A DNA stretch of 64,000 nucleotides, taken from NCBI RefSeq assembly GCF_003285265.1, contig NZ_CP030239.1, positions 1,942,501-2,006,500 of the forward strand. Reading direction: 5' to 3'. This DNA is from Paracoccus mutanolyticus. GTDB lineage: Bacteria > Pseudomonadota > Alphaproteobacteria > Rhodobacterales > Rhodobacteraceae. Of the stretch, positions 19,370 through 29,431 are shown in pieces. Position 1 is the first letter of the stretch; the number at the start of each line of letters is the position of its first letter. The translations under genes were made by a program, and so were the position numbers. The notes beneath the pieces were generated by a model. It saw nothing but the letters and a program-made list of their open reading frames with translations, ran no database searches and was not told the DNA's origin.

Positions 19370-20209
19370 TCAGGCCCCGGATCGGGCATCCGGATCGGGC
19401 CAGGCGTCGATGATCGCCAGCGCTTCCTCGGCCGTATCGACAAAGCTGATCAGGTCCAGGTCCTCGGGGCTGATGGTGCCGGCCTCGGCCAGGGCCTGCC
19501 AGTCGATCACCCGGTCCCAGAACTCCTTGCCGAACAGGATGAAGGGCACCCGCGTCATCCGGCCGGTCTGGATCAGGGTCAGCGCCTCGAACATCTCGTC
19601 CATGGTGCCGAAGCCGCCGGGGAACACCGTGACCGCCCGCGCCCGCATCAGGAAATGCATCTTGCGGATCGCGAAATAGTGGAAGTTGAAGCACAGGTCC
19701 GGCGTCACATAGGCGTTCGGCGCCTGTTCGTGCGGCAGCACGATCGACAGGCCGATGGAGACGCCCCCGGCCTCGGCCGCGCCCAGGTTGCCCGCCTCCA
19801 TCACGCCGGGGCCGCCGCCGGTGCAGATCACGTTCTCGGCGCCCTTGCTCTCCAGGCTGCGCCGCGTCATCAGCCGGGCAAAGATCCGCGCTTCCTCGTA
19901 ATAGCGGGACAGTTCGGCCAGGACGGGGGTGCGCGCACCGGCCCGCGCCTCGGGGGCGGGGATGCGCGCGCCGCCGAACATGACGATGGTCGAACGCACG
20001 CCCAGGGCATCCATGATCATCTGCGGCTTCAGCAGCTCCAACTGCAGCCGCACCGGGCGCAATTCCTCGCGCAGCAGGAATTCGTTGTCGGTAAAGGCCA
20101 GCCGATAGGCCGGAGCGCGGGTCTGGGGCGTGTCGGGCACCTGCCGGATGGCGGCGGCATCCTGCTGGCTGTCGCGGAACGGGTGGGCGCGCTCGTCTTC
20201 GTCGATCAT
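19370..20209 (-). CDS. LOG family (Rossmann-fold, TIGR00730-like) protein
   Basis: 279 residues from ATG 20209, preceded by AGAGG; the open frame continues 13 codons upstream without a start signal. Carries the two LOG motifs: CTGGGPGVMEAGNLGA and FPGGFGTMDEMFEALTLIQ (PGGxGTxxE). Family members release free cytokinin bases from nucleotide monophosphates or act on other ribose-5'-phosphates (PpnN-like); many are annotated lysine decarboxylase by mistake. It has an N-terminal extension of about 80 residues before IVMFGGARIPAP, as in the longer type II LOGs. Divergent from dapD. Confidence 0.88.
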   Translation of the reverse strand: MIDEDERAHPFRDSQQDAAAIRQVPDTPQTRAPAYRLAFTDNEFLLREELRPVRLQLELLKPQMIMDALGVRSTIVMFGGARIPAPEARAGARTPVLAELSRYYEEARIFARLMTRRSLESKGAENVICTGGGPGVMEAGNLGAAEAGGVSIGLSIVLPHEQAPNAYVTPDLCFNFHYFAIRKMHFLMRARAVTVFPGGFGTMDEMFEALTLIQTGRMTRVPFILFGKEFWDRVIDWQALAEAGTISPEDLDLISFVDTAEEALAIIDAWPDPDARSGA

Positions 20210-20301
20210 CGAAACCTCTGGCAGGCGGCGCGGATTGCGCGACCGCACCCCTGGGCTTATAGCCCTTGCGTGACAGTTTCCACCCGAGAGAGGCCAGACC
20301 C

Positions 20302-21126
20302 ATGTCGAATGACGCCCTAGAAGCCGCCATCGAATCCGCCTGGGAGACCCGCGACCGGATCACCCCCGACACCCGGGGCGAGGCCCGCGATGCCATCGAG
20401 GCGACGCTCGAGGCGCTGGACAAGGGCGTCCTGCGCGTGGCCGAAAAGCGCGGCGCCGACTGGCATGTGAACCAGTGGGCGAAAAAGGCCGTGCTGCTGG
20501 GCTTTCGCCTGAAGGACATGGAGATGCAGTCGGGCGGTCCGCAGGGCGGCGGCTGGTGGGACAAGGTGGACAGCAAGTTCCTGGGCTGGGACGATGCGCG
20601 CTGGCGCGAGGCCGGGTTCCGCGCCGTGCCGAACTGCGTCGTGCGCCGCTCGGCCTATATCGCCAGGGGCGTGGTCCTGATGCCCAGTTTCGTGAACCTG
20701 GGCGCCTATGTCGACGAAGGCACCATGGTCGATACCTGGGCCACGGTCGGGTCCTGCGCGCAGATCGGCAAGAACGTCCACCTGTCGGGCGGCGTCGGCA
20801 TCGGTGGCGTGCTGGAACCGATGCAGGCCGGCCCGACCATCATCGAGGACAACTGCTTCATCGGCGCCCGCTCCGAGGTGGTCGAGGGCTGCATCGTGCG
20901 CGAAGGCTCGGTCCTGGGCATGGGCGTGTTCATCGGCAAATCGACCAAGATCGTGGACCGCGAGACCGGCGAAGTCATGTATGGCGAGGTGCCGGCGGGT
21001 TCGGTCGTGGTCGCGGGCTCGATGCCGTCCAAGAACGGCGTGAACCTGTACTGCGCAGTGATCGTCAAGCGGGTGGACGCGCAGACGCGGTCGAAAACCT
21101 CGATCAACGAGCTTCTGCGCGACTGA
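20302..21126 (+). CDS. dapD: 2,3,4,5-tetrahydropyridine-2,6-dicarboxylate N-succinyltransferase DapD
   Basis: Intact, 274 residues. It transfers succinyl from succinyl-CoA to tetrahydrodipicolinate in the lysine/meso-diaminopimelate pathway; trimeric, cytoplasmic. Seen: N-terminal helices to [18 protein letters not shown], then the left-handed beta-helix of hexapeptide repeats ([56 protein letters not shown]) and C-terminal [20 protein letters not shown]. Start at 20302, where the family begins [17 protein letters not shown]-like GAGAGAGG just upstream. Confidence 0.97.
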   Translation: MSNDALEAAIESAWETRDRITPDTRGEARDAIEATLEALDKGVLRVAEKRGADWHVNQWAKKAVLLGFRLKDMEMQSGGPQGGGWWDKVDSKFLGWDDARWREAGFRAVPNCVVRRSAYIARGVVLMPSFVNLGAYVDEGTMVDTWATVGSCAQIGKNVHLSGGVGIGGVLEPMQAGPTIIEDNCFIGARSEVVEGCIVREGSVLGMGVFIGKSTKIVDRETGEVMYGEVPAGSVVVAGSMPSKNGVNLYCAVIVKRVDAQTRSKTSINELLRD

Positions 21127-21194
21127 GGACGCGGAACCGCGCCGCCCGCTTCAGCGTTGCCCGACCAAGACAACCTTATGAAGGGGAAGGGAAT

Positions 21195-21449
21195 ATGGAA
21201 GGAATGGGATGGATCGCCGCGATCATCGTCGGCGCTCTGGCGGGTTGGATCGCGGAAAACCTGATGAAGTCCGAACACGGGCTTTTGCTGAACATCATCC
21301 TGGGGATCCTGGGCGCGGTGCTGATGAACTTCATCTTCGTCACCCTGCTCGGCTCGACCCTGGGGGGCTGGCTCGGGCAGCTTGTGGTCGGCGTGATCGG
21401 CGCCTGCGTGCTGATCTGGCTGGGCCGGGTGCTGCGACGCAACAGCTAA
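21195..21449 (+). CDS. GlsB/YeaQ/YmgE family stress-response membrane protein
   Basis: 84 residues, nearly all hydrophobic, with three segments: GWIAAIIVGALAGWIAENLM, LLLNIILGILGAVLMNFIFV and LGGWLGQLVVGVIGACVLIW. The pattern GxxxGW at the start of helix 1 and NxxLGxxGAxxG in helix 2 is that of the transglycosylase-associated/GlsB family. Inner membrane, function unknown, often induced by envelope or acid stress. The start is preceded by AAGGGGAAGG. A clear terminator follows at 21473. Confidence 0.9.
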   Translation: MEGMGWIAAIIVGALAGWIAENLMKSEHGLLLNIILGILGAVLMNFIFVTLLGSTLGGWLGQLVVGVIGACVLIWLGRVLRRNS

Positions 21450-21472
21450 GCCCCTGCGGGCTGATCGAAACG

Positions 21473-21499
21473 GGGCGGTCCTGCCGGGCCGCCCTTTTT
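21473..21499 (+). terminator. rho-independent terminator after the YeaQ-like gene
   Basis: GGGCGG pairs with CCGCCC across a 10-base loop and is followed by TTTTT. Confidence 0.8.
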
Positions 21500-21559
21500 G
21501 CCGCCTTGCGCATCGGGCCGGGGCCTGTCACATCCGGCAAGGACGATGGGAAGGACGCG

Positions 21560-21886
21560 ATGACGAACGCCAGCCAACAGGTCTATACGCTTCTGGTCCA
21601 GGTCGGACGCGCCGCCGACGACGGCTTGCCCGAGGGCGCGACGGGCGCGGCGCTGGTCTGCTACGCCTCGGGCCGGGACGAGGACGAGGCGGTGCGCGAG
21701 ACCGTCGCCCTCCTCAAGCAGGCGGGCCTTGCGCCGCTTGAGGTGACGGGCCACGGCAGCATCGACGAACGCCTGGCCGAGGGGCATGAGATCCCGACCG
21801 AGGAGCGGGGCCTGATGGACCGCGCGCTGGCCGAGAACGCGGTGATCGTGGCCCAGATGGAGCCCCTGTTTCCCGATCAGGACTGA
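21560..21886 (+). CDS. conserved hypothetical protein
   Basis: 108 residues starting MTNASQQVYTLLVQVGRAAD; weakly SD-like GGAAGGAC lies upstream. The sequence is acidic and looks like a small alpha/beta protein: AALVCYASGRDEDEAVRETV, LLKQAGLAPLEVTGHGSIDE and LMDRALAENAVIVAQMEPLF. I do not recognise a named domain, but the composition and third-position GC agree with real coding. Lies between the YeaQ-like gene and a lytic transglycosylase, on the same strand, with its own upstream gap of 60 bases after the terminator. Confidence 0.65.
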   Translation: MTNASQQVYTLLVQVGRAADDGLPEGATGAALVCYASGRDEDEAVRETVALLKQAGLAPLEVTGHGSIDERLAEGHEIPTEERGLMDRALAENAVIVAQMEPLFPDQD

Positions 21887-21954
21887 CCTATCCACCCGGC
21901 GCGGCCTGCGCTAGACTGCCCGCAACCATAACAAGAGCGCGGGCAAGGACAGGC

Positions 21955-23204
21955 ATGAACAAAGGCATCTATCGCATGGCGGCCACCGGGCTGCTGACCC
22001 TGGCGCTGGCGGGCTGCGGCGCATCCATGAACCAGTCGCCCGGCGCCCTGGGTGGCGGCTATTTCGGCGGGCTTCCGACCGCGAACGGGCAGGGGTCCGA
22101 GGCCGGGTTCCAGACCTGGGTCGCCAGCTTCCGCCCCCGGGCGCTGGCCGCCGGGATTTCGCCCCAGGTCTTTGACGGCGCGATGGGGCAGGCGCATTTC
22201 ATGCCCAGCCTGATCGCGCTGGACCGCAAGCAATCCGAGTTCTCCAAGCCGATCTGGGACTATCTGGACGGAGCCATCGGCACCCGCGTCGGGACCGGCC
22301 GGTCCAAGGCGGCGCAATACGCGTCCACGCTGGCCGCCATCGAGGCGCGCTACGGCGTCCCGCGCGAGATCGTGCTGGCCGTCTGGGGGATGGAATCGAA
22401 CTTCGGGGCGGGCCGGGGCAGCACGCCCATCGTGCCGGCCCTGGCCACGCTGGCCTATGACGGGCGGCGGGGCGAGTTCTTTGCCGGCGAACTGGTCGCC
22501 GCGCTGCGCATCATCCAGGCGGGCGACGTGGACAGCGCCCATATGGTGGGCAGCTGGGCGGGCGCCATGGGGCACACCCAGTTCATGCCCAGTTCCTTCC
22601 TGTCGCATGCGGCCGACTTCAACGGCGACGGGCGGCGCGACATCTGGTCGGACGATCCGACCGACGCGCTGGCCTCGACCGCGCATTACCTGCGCCAGAA
22701 CGGCTGGCAGCCCGGCCAGCCCTGGGGGGCCGAGGTGATCCTGCCCTCGGGCTTCGACTACAACCAGGTCAGCAAGTCGGTCGAGAAATCGGGCAGCCAG
22801 TGGACCGCGATGGGGGTCAGGACGGCAAGCGGCCGGCCGGTGCCCTCGGGCGCGATCATCGCGCCGGCGGGGGCGCGGGGGCCGGCCTTCCTGATCACGC
22901 GAACTTCCGGGCGATCCTGAAATACAACGCCTCGGACAGCTATGCGCTGGCGGTCAGCTTCCTGGGCGACGCGATTGCCGGGCGCCCGGGCATCCAGGCG
23001 CCTGGCCGCGCGGCGACCGCACCCTGTCGCAGCGAAAAGGCCGAGATCCAGCGCCTGCTGATGGCGCGCGGCTTCGACACCGGCGGCGCCGACGGCAAGC
23101 TGGGCGCGAAGTCGGTCGAGGCGGTCAAGGGCTTCCAGCGCTCGCGCGGGATGGTGCCGGACGGCTATGCCGACGCAAACCTGCTGGCGCTGCTGCGCGG
23201 ATAA
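21955..23204 (+). CDS. lytic murein transglycosylase with C-terminal peptidoglycan-binding domain, frameshifted
   Basis: Lipoprotein-like N-terminus (LLTLALAGCGASMN: lipobox LAGC), then the SLT/MltB-type (family 3) catalytic domain: VPREIVLAVWGMESNFGAGR with catalytic Glu in ESNFG, SWAGAMGHTQFMPSSFLSHA, DFNGDGRRDIWSDDPTDALA. One base is missing near 22895 (ATCACG then GCGAAC), after which ILKYNASDSYALAVSFLGDA follows, and a second compensated shift lies near 23000-23030. The C-terminus SEKAEIQRLLMARGFDTGGA with AVKGFQRSRGMVPDGYAD is a PG_binding_1 domain. It cleaves peptidoglycan to 1,6-anhydromuropeptides in the periplasm. About 416 residues when repaired. Confidence 0.9.
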
Positions 23205-23220
23205 GGCGCGCACCACCGTC

Positions 23221-23266
23221 GCCCGGTTTTCGGCCATCTGCATCCGGCATGGACCAAAAACCGGGC
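23221..23266. promoter_or_regulatory. perfect inverted repeat between transglycosylase gene and urtA
   Basis: GCCCGGTTTT (23221-23230) pairs perfectly with AAAACCGGGC (23257-23266), loop 26. It could be a terminator for the transglycosylase gene or an operator for the urt operon; no T-run follows, and no sigma-54 promoter could be assigned with confidence. Confidence 0.45.
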
Positions 23267-23372
23267 AACTAACAAAGCCTTGCGCGCAAACTGCCCCGGA
23301 ACGTGGCAGCGCCGCCCGTTTCCTGCCCTGATCCCCTTGCCGTCATGCGGCACCAACAAGAGGGAAACAGGG

Positions 23373-24656
23373 ATGAACACGTTCACCAGTGCCTGCGCCG
23401 GTCTTGCCATTCTGGCCGGTTGCGCGGGCGCCGCCTGGGCACAGGACGACACGATCAAGATCGGCGTGCTGCATTCGCTGTCGGGCACGATGGCGATTTC
23501 GGAAACCACGCTGAAGGACACCGTGCTGATGATGGTCGACCAGCAGAACGCCAAGGGCGGCGTCCTGGGCAAGAAGATCGAGGCGGTCGTGGTGGACCCG
23601 GCCTCGGACTGGCCGCTGTTCGCGGAAAAGGCGCGCGAGCTGATCTCGGTGACCGGCGTGGACGCGATCTTTGGCTGCTGGACCAGCGTCAGCCGCAAGT
23701 CGGTCCTGCCGGTCATCGAGGAATTGAACGGGCTGCTGTTCTATCCCGTGCAATACGAGGGCGAGGAGTCGTCCAAGAACGTGATCTATACCGGCGCCGC
23801 CCCGAACCAGCAGGCGATCCCGGCGGTCGATTACATGATGGAGGAACTGGGCGTCGAGAAATGGGCGCTGCTGGGCACCGACTACGTCTATCCGCGCACC
23901 ACGAACAACATCCTGGACGCCTATCTGAAGGGCAAGGGCGTTGCGGCGGGGGACATTTTCGTCAATTACACCCCCTTCGGCCATTCCGACTGGTCCAAGA
24001 TCGTCGCCGACGTGGTGGCGCTTGGCGCGGATGGCAAGAAGGTCGGCGTGGTCTCGACCATCAACGGCGACGCGAACATCGGCTTCTACAAGGAACTGGC
24101 GGCGGCGGGTGTCTCGGCCGACGACATCCCGGTCATGGCGTTTTCCGTGGGCGAGGAGGAACTGGCGGGTCTGGATACCGCGAACCTGGTCGGGCACCTG
24201 GCGGCCTGGAACTATTTCGAATCCGCTGACACCCCCGAAAACAAGGCCTTCATCGATGGCTGGCACACGTTCACCGGCGACGACAAGCGCGTGACCAACG
24301 ACCCGATGGAGGCCACCATGATCGGCTTCAACGCCTGGGTCGCGGCGGTGGAAAAGGCCGGCAGCACCGACACCGACAAGGTGCTCGATGCCATCGTCGG
24401 CGTCGAGGTGCCGAACCTGACCGGCGGCACGGCCAAGGTCCTGCCGAACCACCACCTGACCAAGCCCGTGCTGATCGGCGAGATCCGCGAGGATGGCCAG
24501 TTCGACATCGTCAGCCAGACCCCCGAGGTGCCGGGCGACGCCTGGACCGACTTCCTGCCCGAAAGCGCCAAGCTCGACAGCGACTGGCCGGGCAAGCAAT
24601 GCGGCATGTGGAACACCGAAACCAACGCCTGCGTGCAGGTCAAGTCGAACTACTGA
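23373..24656 (+). CDS. urtA: urea ABC transporter substrate-binding protein UrtA
   Basis: Intact, 427 residues, signal peptide cleaved after about residue 23 (GCAGAAWAQDD). UrtA binds urea in the periplasm. Diagnostic stretches: IKIGVLHSLSGTMAISETTL, IEAVVVDPASDWPLFAEKAR, GCWTSVSRKSVLPVIEELNG, LLFYPVQYEGEESSKNVIYT and DPMEATMIGFNAWVAAVEKA; these distinguish UrtA and FmdD/AmiC-type proteins from branched amino-acid binders. SD AGAGGGAAACAGGG. First gene of urtABCDE. Such operons are usually under nitrogen control (NtrC); no convincing site was found here. Confidence 0.96.
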   Translation: MNTFTSACAGLAILAGCAGAAWAQDDTIKIGVLHSLSGTMAISETTLKDTVLMMVDQQNAKGGVLGKKIEAVVVDPASDWPLFAEKARELISVTGVDAIFGCWTSVSRKSVLPVIEELNGLLFYPVQYEGEESSKNVIYTGAAPNQQAIPAVDYMMEELGVEKWALLGTDYVYPRTTNNILDAYLKGKGVAAGDIFVNYTPFGHSDWSKIVADVVALGADGKKVGVVSTINGDANIGFYKELAAAGVSADDIPVMAFSVGEEELAGLDTANLVGHLAAWNYFESADTPENKAFIDGWHTFTGDDKRVTNDPMEATMIGFNAWVAAVEKAGSTDTDKVLDAIVGVEVPNLTGGTAKVLPNHHLTKPVLIGEIREDGQFDIVSQTPEVPGDAWTDFLPESAKLDSDWPGKQCGMWNTETNACVQVKSNY

Positions 24657-24707
24657 CCGCTGACGGGGCGGCGCCCGCCGCCCCCCTTTCCGGGTCGCGA
24701 GGATTTC

Positions 24708-26619
24708 ATGCGCTTCATTTTCATTGCCCTGGCGCTCATGGCGCTGGCCTTGCCGGCTGCGGCCCAGGCCCCCGACCTGGGGGCGGTGATCGCCCAGCAT
24801 CGCGGCCAGATCGAAAAGCCCTCGCGCCAAAGCATCGGCCCGGTGGTCCAGGCCATCGCCGCGACCGGCCGGCAGGGCACGGTGCTATGCGCCTGTGTCA
24901 TCGACGTCTGGTCGCGCAAAATCCGTCGGGCGTCTCGACGTCGATGGCGACCGGCTGACCGATGCCGCGACCGGGGCCGACCTGCCCTCGGCCGAAGTGA
25001 CGCTGCTGCGGCCGAACTCGGGCGTGCGGGGGGTGATCTCGGACGCGCTGGCGGGGGCGGCGCTGTCGGACCCCGATCCGGCGCGCCGGGCCCAGGCGCT
25101 GGATGCGCTGTCGCGCCGCGCCGACGCCAGCCAGCTTGCCCTGCTGCGCGCGGCGCTCGACGATCCCGACCCTGGCCTGGCCGCCCGCAAGGCGCGGCTG
25201 GAACGGTTGCTGACGATCCAGCACGACCCCGACCCGGCGGCGCGGATCGCCGCCATCGAAGGCTTTGGCGGCGACACGGGGCTTGATTTCCGCGCCGCCC
25301 TGAACCCGATCCTGGCGACCCGCCGCGTGGCGCTGGAAAGCGTCCCGCCGGGCGCCAATGTCGCGGCGGAACTGAGCCCGGGCGACGACATCTCGCGCGA
25401 TGCCGCCTATGCCATGCTGGTCGAGGCCGGGCTTGCCCCCGCCCGCCTGACCCCCCAGGCCGAACGCGCCATGCTGGCCCAGCACATCCAGGGCGGCATG
25501 GTCGGCGGCGTTCCCCTGGCGCAGCTGGGCCATGATGCCGCCCGCGACCGCGCCTGGACCGCGCTGGAGAGCCAGGGCCTCGTCCAGCCCGCCGCCAGCG
25601 AGGACGAGGTGACCGCCGCGCTTGACCGCTTTCATTTCCTGGACGTCTATGCCGAGCCTGACCAGACCGTCACCGACGCCGCCCGCGCCGCCCTGCGCGG
25701 GACGCAGGCGCGCATCGGCCTGATGCAGGCCGCCGACCTGTCGCTGGACGCGCTGTCGCTCGCCTCGATCTATTTCCTGGCGGCCATCGGCCTGGCCATC
25801 ACCTTCGGCGTGATGGGCGTCATCAACATGGCACATGGCGAATTCATCATGATGGGCGCCTATACCGGCTATGTGACGCAGCAGTTCATCGCCGACCGAA
25901 CGTTGTCGCTGGTCGTGGCGCTGCCGCTGGCCTTTATCGTCACCTTCGCCGCCGGCGTCGCGCTCGAGCGGCTGGTGATCCGCCACCTCTACAAGCGCCC
26001 GCTGGAAACGCTGCTTGCGACCTTCGGCGTCAGCATCGCCCTGCAACAGCTGGCCAAGAACATCTTCGGCACGCAGGCGCGGCCGCTAACCGCGCCCGCC
26101 TGGCTGGACGGGGCCTGGACGTTGAACGACATCGTCGGGGTCAGCTATATCCGCATCGCGATCTTTGTCCTCGCGCTGGTGTTCCTGGGGCTTTACCTGT
26201 TCATCATGAACCGCACCCGGCTGGGGCTCGAGGTGCGGGCCGTGACCCAGAATCCCGGCATGGCGGCCAGCATGGGCATCAGCCCCGACCGCATCAACAT
26301 GCTGACGTTCGGCCTGGGTTCCGGCATCGCCGGCATCGCCGGGGTGGCCATCGGCCTGTTCGCTAAGGTCACGTCCGAACTGGGCAGCGACTACATCGTG
26401 CAAAGCTTCATGACGGTCGTCGTGGGCGGGGTCGGCAACATCTGGGGCACGCTCGCCGGCGCCGCGCTGATCGGCTTCCTGCAGAAGGGGATCGAGTGGC
26501 TGAACCCCGCCAACACGCTGGCCGCGCAGACCTACATGATCCTGTTCATCATCATCTTCATCCAGTTCCGGCCGCGCGGCATCATCGCCGCCCGGGGCCG
26601 CGCCGCCGTGGGGGCCTGA
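24708..26619 (+). CDS. urtB: urea ABC transporter permease UrtB, frameshifted
   Basis: About 637 residues with a signal peptide, a large non-membrane N-terminal domain (SDPDPARRAQALDALSRRAD, HEAT-like) and a C-terminal LivH-type permease with eight or so helices: YFLAAIGLAITFGVMGVINM, AHGEFIMMGAYTGYVTQQF, GIAGIAGVAIGLFAKVTSEL. This two-part layout is typical of UrtB. Frame changes at about 24880-24930, where a short patch encoding ACVIDVWSRKI, resembling the DDE core of IS3-type transposases, replaces about 30 expected residues. Otherwise normal. Forms the membrane channel with UrtC. Confidence 0.92.
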
Positions 26620-26620
26620 C

Positions 26621-27854
26621 ATGCGCAAACCCTTGGTGCTTCGCCATCCCTCGATCCTGGTGTTCCTGGCTGTGCTCGCGGTCTTTACCCTGGCCGTCAC
26701 CATGCTGTCGGCGGGCTATGGCACGGGCGCCGATTTCCACCAGCATGGTCAAGACGCTGGGCAAGACCCTGTGCCTGGCGCTGGCCGCCGTCGCCATGGA
26801 TCTGGTCTGGGGCTATGTCGGCATCCTGTCCCTGGGCCAAATGGCGTTCTTTGCGCTTGGCGGCTACATGATCGGCATGTGGCTGATGGTCGCCCGGACC
26901 GAGGGCATCGTCACCGGATCGCTGGCGAACCTGCCGATCCCGCCGACCGAGGCCGAGATTTCCCAGGCCGTCGCCACGCAGATCTTTGGCGTCGTGGGCT
27001 CGGACCAGTTCCCGGCGATCTGGGCGCTGTCGGGCTCGCTCATCGGCCAGCTGGCGCTGGTCGTGCTGGTGCCGGGGCTCTTGGCGCTGGTCTTTGGCTG
27101 GCTGGCCTTCCGTTCGCGGGTGAACGGGGTCTACCTGTCGATCCTGACCCAGGCGATGACGCTGGCCCTGGCGCTTTACCTGTTCCAGAACGATTCCGGC
27201 CTGCGCGGCAACAACGGGCTGTCGGGGTTGCAGAACATCCCGGGGCTGGAGGGCGTGGGGCAGGAACGGCTGTCGGTCTGGTTCCTCTGGGCCTCGGCCC
27301 TGGCGCTGGGACTGGGCTATCTCATGATCGCCTGGGTGGCGTCCGGCAAGTTCGGCAGCGTCGCCCGCGCCATCCGCGACGACGAGGCGCGGGTCCGCTT
27401 CCTGGGCTATTCGGTCGAGGGCTACAAGCTGGTGATCTTCGTGCTGGCGGCCGTCATCACGGGCATCGCCGGGGCGCTTTACTATCCGCAGGCGGGCATC
27501 ATCAACCCGGCCGAGCTTGCCCCCATCGCCTCGATCTATCTGGCGGTCTGGGTGGCGATCGGCGGCCGGGGCCGGCTTTACGGCGCGGCGATCGGGGCGG
27601 TCTTCGTCTCGCTGGTGTCCAGCTGGTTCACCGGGGGCCGCGCGCCCGACCTGAACCTGGGCTTCTATACGGTGAAATGGGTGGACTGGTGGCAGGTGCT
27701 GCTGGGCCTGTCCTTCGTGCTGGTCACGCTGTTCGCGCCCAAGGGCATCGCCGGGCTGGTCGACCTGCTGGAAGGGCTGCGTCCCCCGAAACGCGGCGGC
27801 GCCCCCCTTGGCCCCGACATGGGCGCATTGCAGGAACGCGAGGCCACGGAATGA
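26621..27854 (+). CDS. urtC: urea ABC transporter permease UrtC, frameshifted
   Basis: LivM-type permease, about 411 residues. The first 40 residues (RHPSILVFLAVLAVFTLAVT) are in one frame, then at about 26742 the frame changes (one base extra or two missing) and continues STSMVKTLGKTLCLALAAVA, DLVWGYVGILSLGQMAFFAL (the conserved WGYxGxLSLG motif) to the end. Typical UrtC features also include GNNGLSGLQNIPGLEG and FTGGRAPDLNLGFYTVKWVD. ATGA overlap with urtD. Forms the membrane heterodimer with UrtB. Confidence 0.92.
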
Positions 27855-28594
27855 GCGCGCTTTTGGAAGTCATCGGAATCTCGGTCAGTTTCGACGGGTT
27901 CCGGGCGATCAACAACCTCAGCTTCGCCATCGCCGAACGCGAGCTGCGCGCCATCATCGGCCCCAATGGTGCCGGCAAGACCACCTTCATGGATATCGTG
28001 ACCGGCAAGACCCGGCCCGACGAAGGCCAGGTCCTGTGGGGCGAAACGTCGCGCAGCCTGCTGAAGATGAACGAGGCGCAAATCGCCCGAGCCGGCGTCG
28101 GCCGCAAGTTCCAGCGCCCCACGGTCTTCGAGGACCAGACCGTGGCCGAGAACCTGACCATGGCGCTGAAGGCGGCGCGGGGCCCGTTCAGCGTGCTGTG
28201 GTGGAAACCATCGGCCGACAGCGTGGCGCGGGTGGCGGAGCTGGCCGCCGAGGTGGGGCTGGCCGACCAGCTTTCCCGCAAGTCCGGAGAGCTGTCCCAC
28301 GGGCAAAAACAATGGCTTGAGATCGGGATGCTGCTGGCGCAGAAACCGCGCCTGCTGCTGGTCGACGAGCCGGCCGCCGGCATGACCCTGGCCGAGCGGG
28401 AACAGACCACGACCCTGCTGCGCCGGCTGGCGCAGCGGCACGCGGTGGTGGTGGTCGAACATGACATGGATTTCGTGCGGCGGCTGGAGTGCAAGGTCAC
28501 CGTGCTGCATGAAGGCTCGGTCCTGGCCGAGGGCAGCCTGGACCACGTCACCGCCAATCCACAGGTTGTCGAAGTCTATCTGGGAAGGGGCTGA
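27851..28594 (+). CDS. urtD: urea ABC transporter ATP-binding protein UrtD
   Basis: Intact, 247 residues. LivG-like ATPase: Walker A IIGPNGAGKTTFMDIVTG, the Q-loop region KFQRPTVFEDQTVAENLTMA, signature SGELSHGQKQWLEIGMLLAQ (LSHGQ as in UrtD), Walker B LLLVDEPAAGM and H-loop VVVVEHDMDFV. Start ATG 27851 overlaps the urtC stop; urtE begins 1 base after the urtD stop. Couples ATP hydrolysis to urea import. Confidence 0.96.
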   Translation: MSALLEVIGISVSFDGFRAINNLSFAIAERELRAIIGPNGAGKTTFMDIVTGKTRPDEGQVLWGETSRSLLKMNEAQIARAGVGRKFQRPTVFEDQTVAENLTMALKAARGPFSVLWWKPSADSVARVAELAAEVGLADQLSRKSGELSHGQKQWLEIGMLLAQKPRLLLVDEPAAGMTLAEREQTTTLLRRLAQRHAVVVVEHDMDFVRRLECKVTVLHEGSVLAEGSLDHVTANPQVVEVYLGRG

Positions 28595-28595
28595 C

Positions 28596-29306
28596 ATGCT
28601 GGAAGCGACCGGAATCACGCTGCATTACGGCGGCAGCCAGATCCTTTACGGCGTCGACCTGATTGCCCGGCCGGGCGAGGTCACCTGCGTCATGGGCAAC
28701 AACGGCGTCGGAAAGACCAGCCTTCTCAAGGTCCTGTCCGGCAGCCACCCGCGGTCGGGCGGCAGCCTGCGGCTGAATGGCGAGGAGCTGGGCCGCGTCA
28801 ACGCCCAAGCCATGGCGGCGCGCGGCCTGGCCTATGTGCCGCAGGGGCGGATGATCTTTCCGCTGCTGACCGTGCGCGAGAACCTCGAGACCGGCTTTGG
28901 CCTGCTGCCGCGCGGCGAACGCCAGGTGCCCGAGGAGATTTTCCAGCACTTTCCGGTGCTTGCCGAGATGAGCCACCGGCGCGGTGGCGATCTGTCGGGC
29001 GGCCAGCAGCAGCAGCTGGCCATCGCCCGGGCCCTGGTCACGCGGCCGCGCGTCCTGCTGCTGGACGAGCCGACCGAGGGCATCCAGCCCAGTATCATCC
29101 AGCAGATCGGCCGCGTCATCAAGGGCTTGCGCGACAGGGGCGACATGGCGATCGTGCTGGTCGAGCAGTTCTTCGACTTCGCCTATGACCTGGGCGACCG
29201 CTTCCTGATGCTGGAGCGGGGCCGGGCGGTTATCTCGGGCAGCCGCGCGGAGGTGGCGCGCGACACGCTCAAGGCGCGGCTGGCGGGACTGGGCGCGGCG
29301 GCCTGA
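28596..29306 (+). CDS. urtE: urea ABC transporter ATP-binding protein UrtE
   Basis: Intact, 236 residues. LivF-like ATPase: Walker A VMGNNGVGKTSLLKVLSG, Q-loop YVPQGRMIFPLLTVRENLET, signature GGDLSGGQQQQLAIARALVT, Walker B VLLLDEPTEGIQPSIIQQIG and H-region VLVEQFFDFAYDLGDRFLML, the last typical of UrtE (VEQ instead of VEH). Last gene of the urt operon; 125 bases separate it from the convergent gdx gene, with the GTACAC element in between. Confidence 0.96.
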   Translation: MLEATGITLHYGGSQILYGVDLIARPGEVTCVMGNNGVGKTSLLKVLSGSHPRSGGSLRLNGEELGRVNAQAMAARGLAYVPQGRMIFPLLTVRENLETGFGLLPRGERQVPEEIFQHFPVLAEMSHRRGGDLSGGQQQQLAIARALVTRPRVLLLDEPTEGIQPSIIQQIGRVIKGLRDRGDMAIVLVEQFFDFAYDLGDRFLMLERGRAVISGSRAEVARDTLKARLAGLGAAA

Positions 29307-29388
29307 GGGCGCGCAACAAGCGTGCGCCGGGGGCGCAACGCCCCCGGCCCAAGCCATTCAAATGCAACGAAAACCGCCTGTGACATGC

Positions 29389-29416
29389 GTACACCGCGCG
29401 TACACAGGGCGTACAC
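29389..29416 (+). repeat. triple GTACAC element, copy 2
   Basis: GTACAC at 29389, 29400 and 29411, exact 11-bp period, followed by CGTGCGTCGGACGC. It lies between the convergent ends of urtE and gdx, so it cannot act as a simple promoter operator at this site. Confidence 0.75.
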
Positions 29417-29431
29417 CGTGCGTCGGACGCG

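Noticed and set aside
23267..23372. Sigma-54 (-24/-12) promoter upstream of urtA
   Set aside because: A TGGCAG-like stretch exists but no TTGC at the right distance; evidence insufficient to call it.
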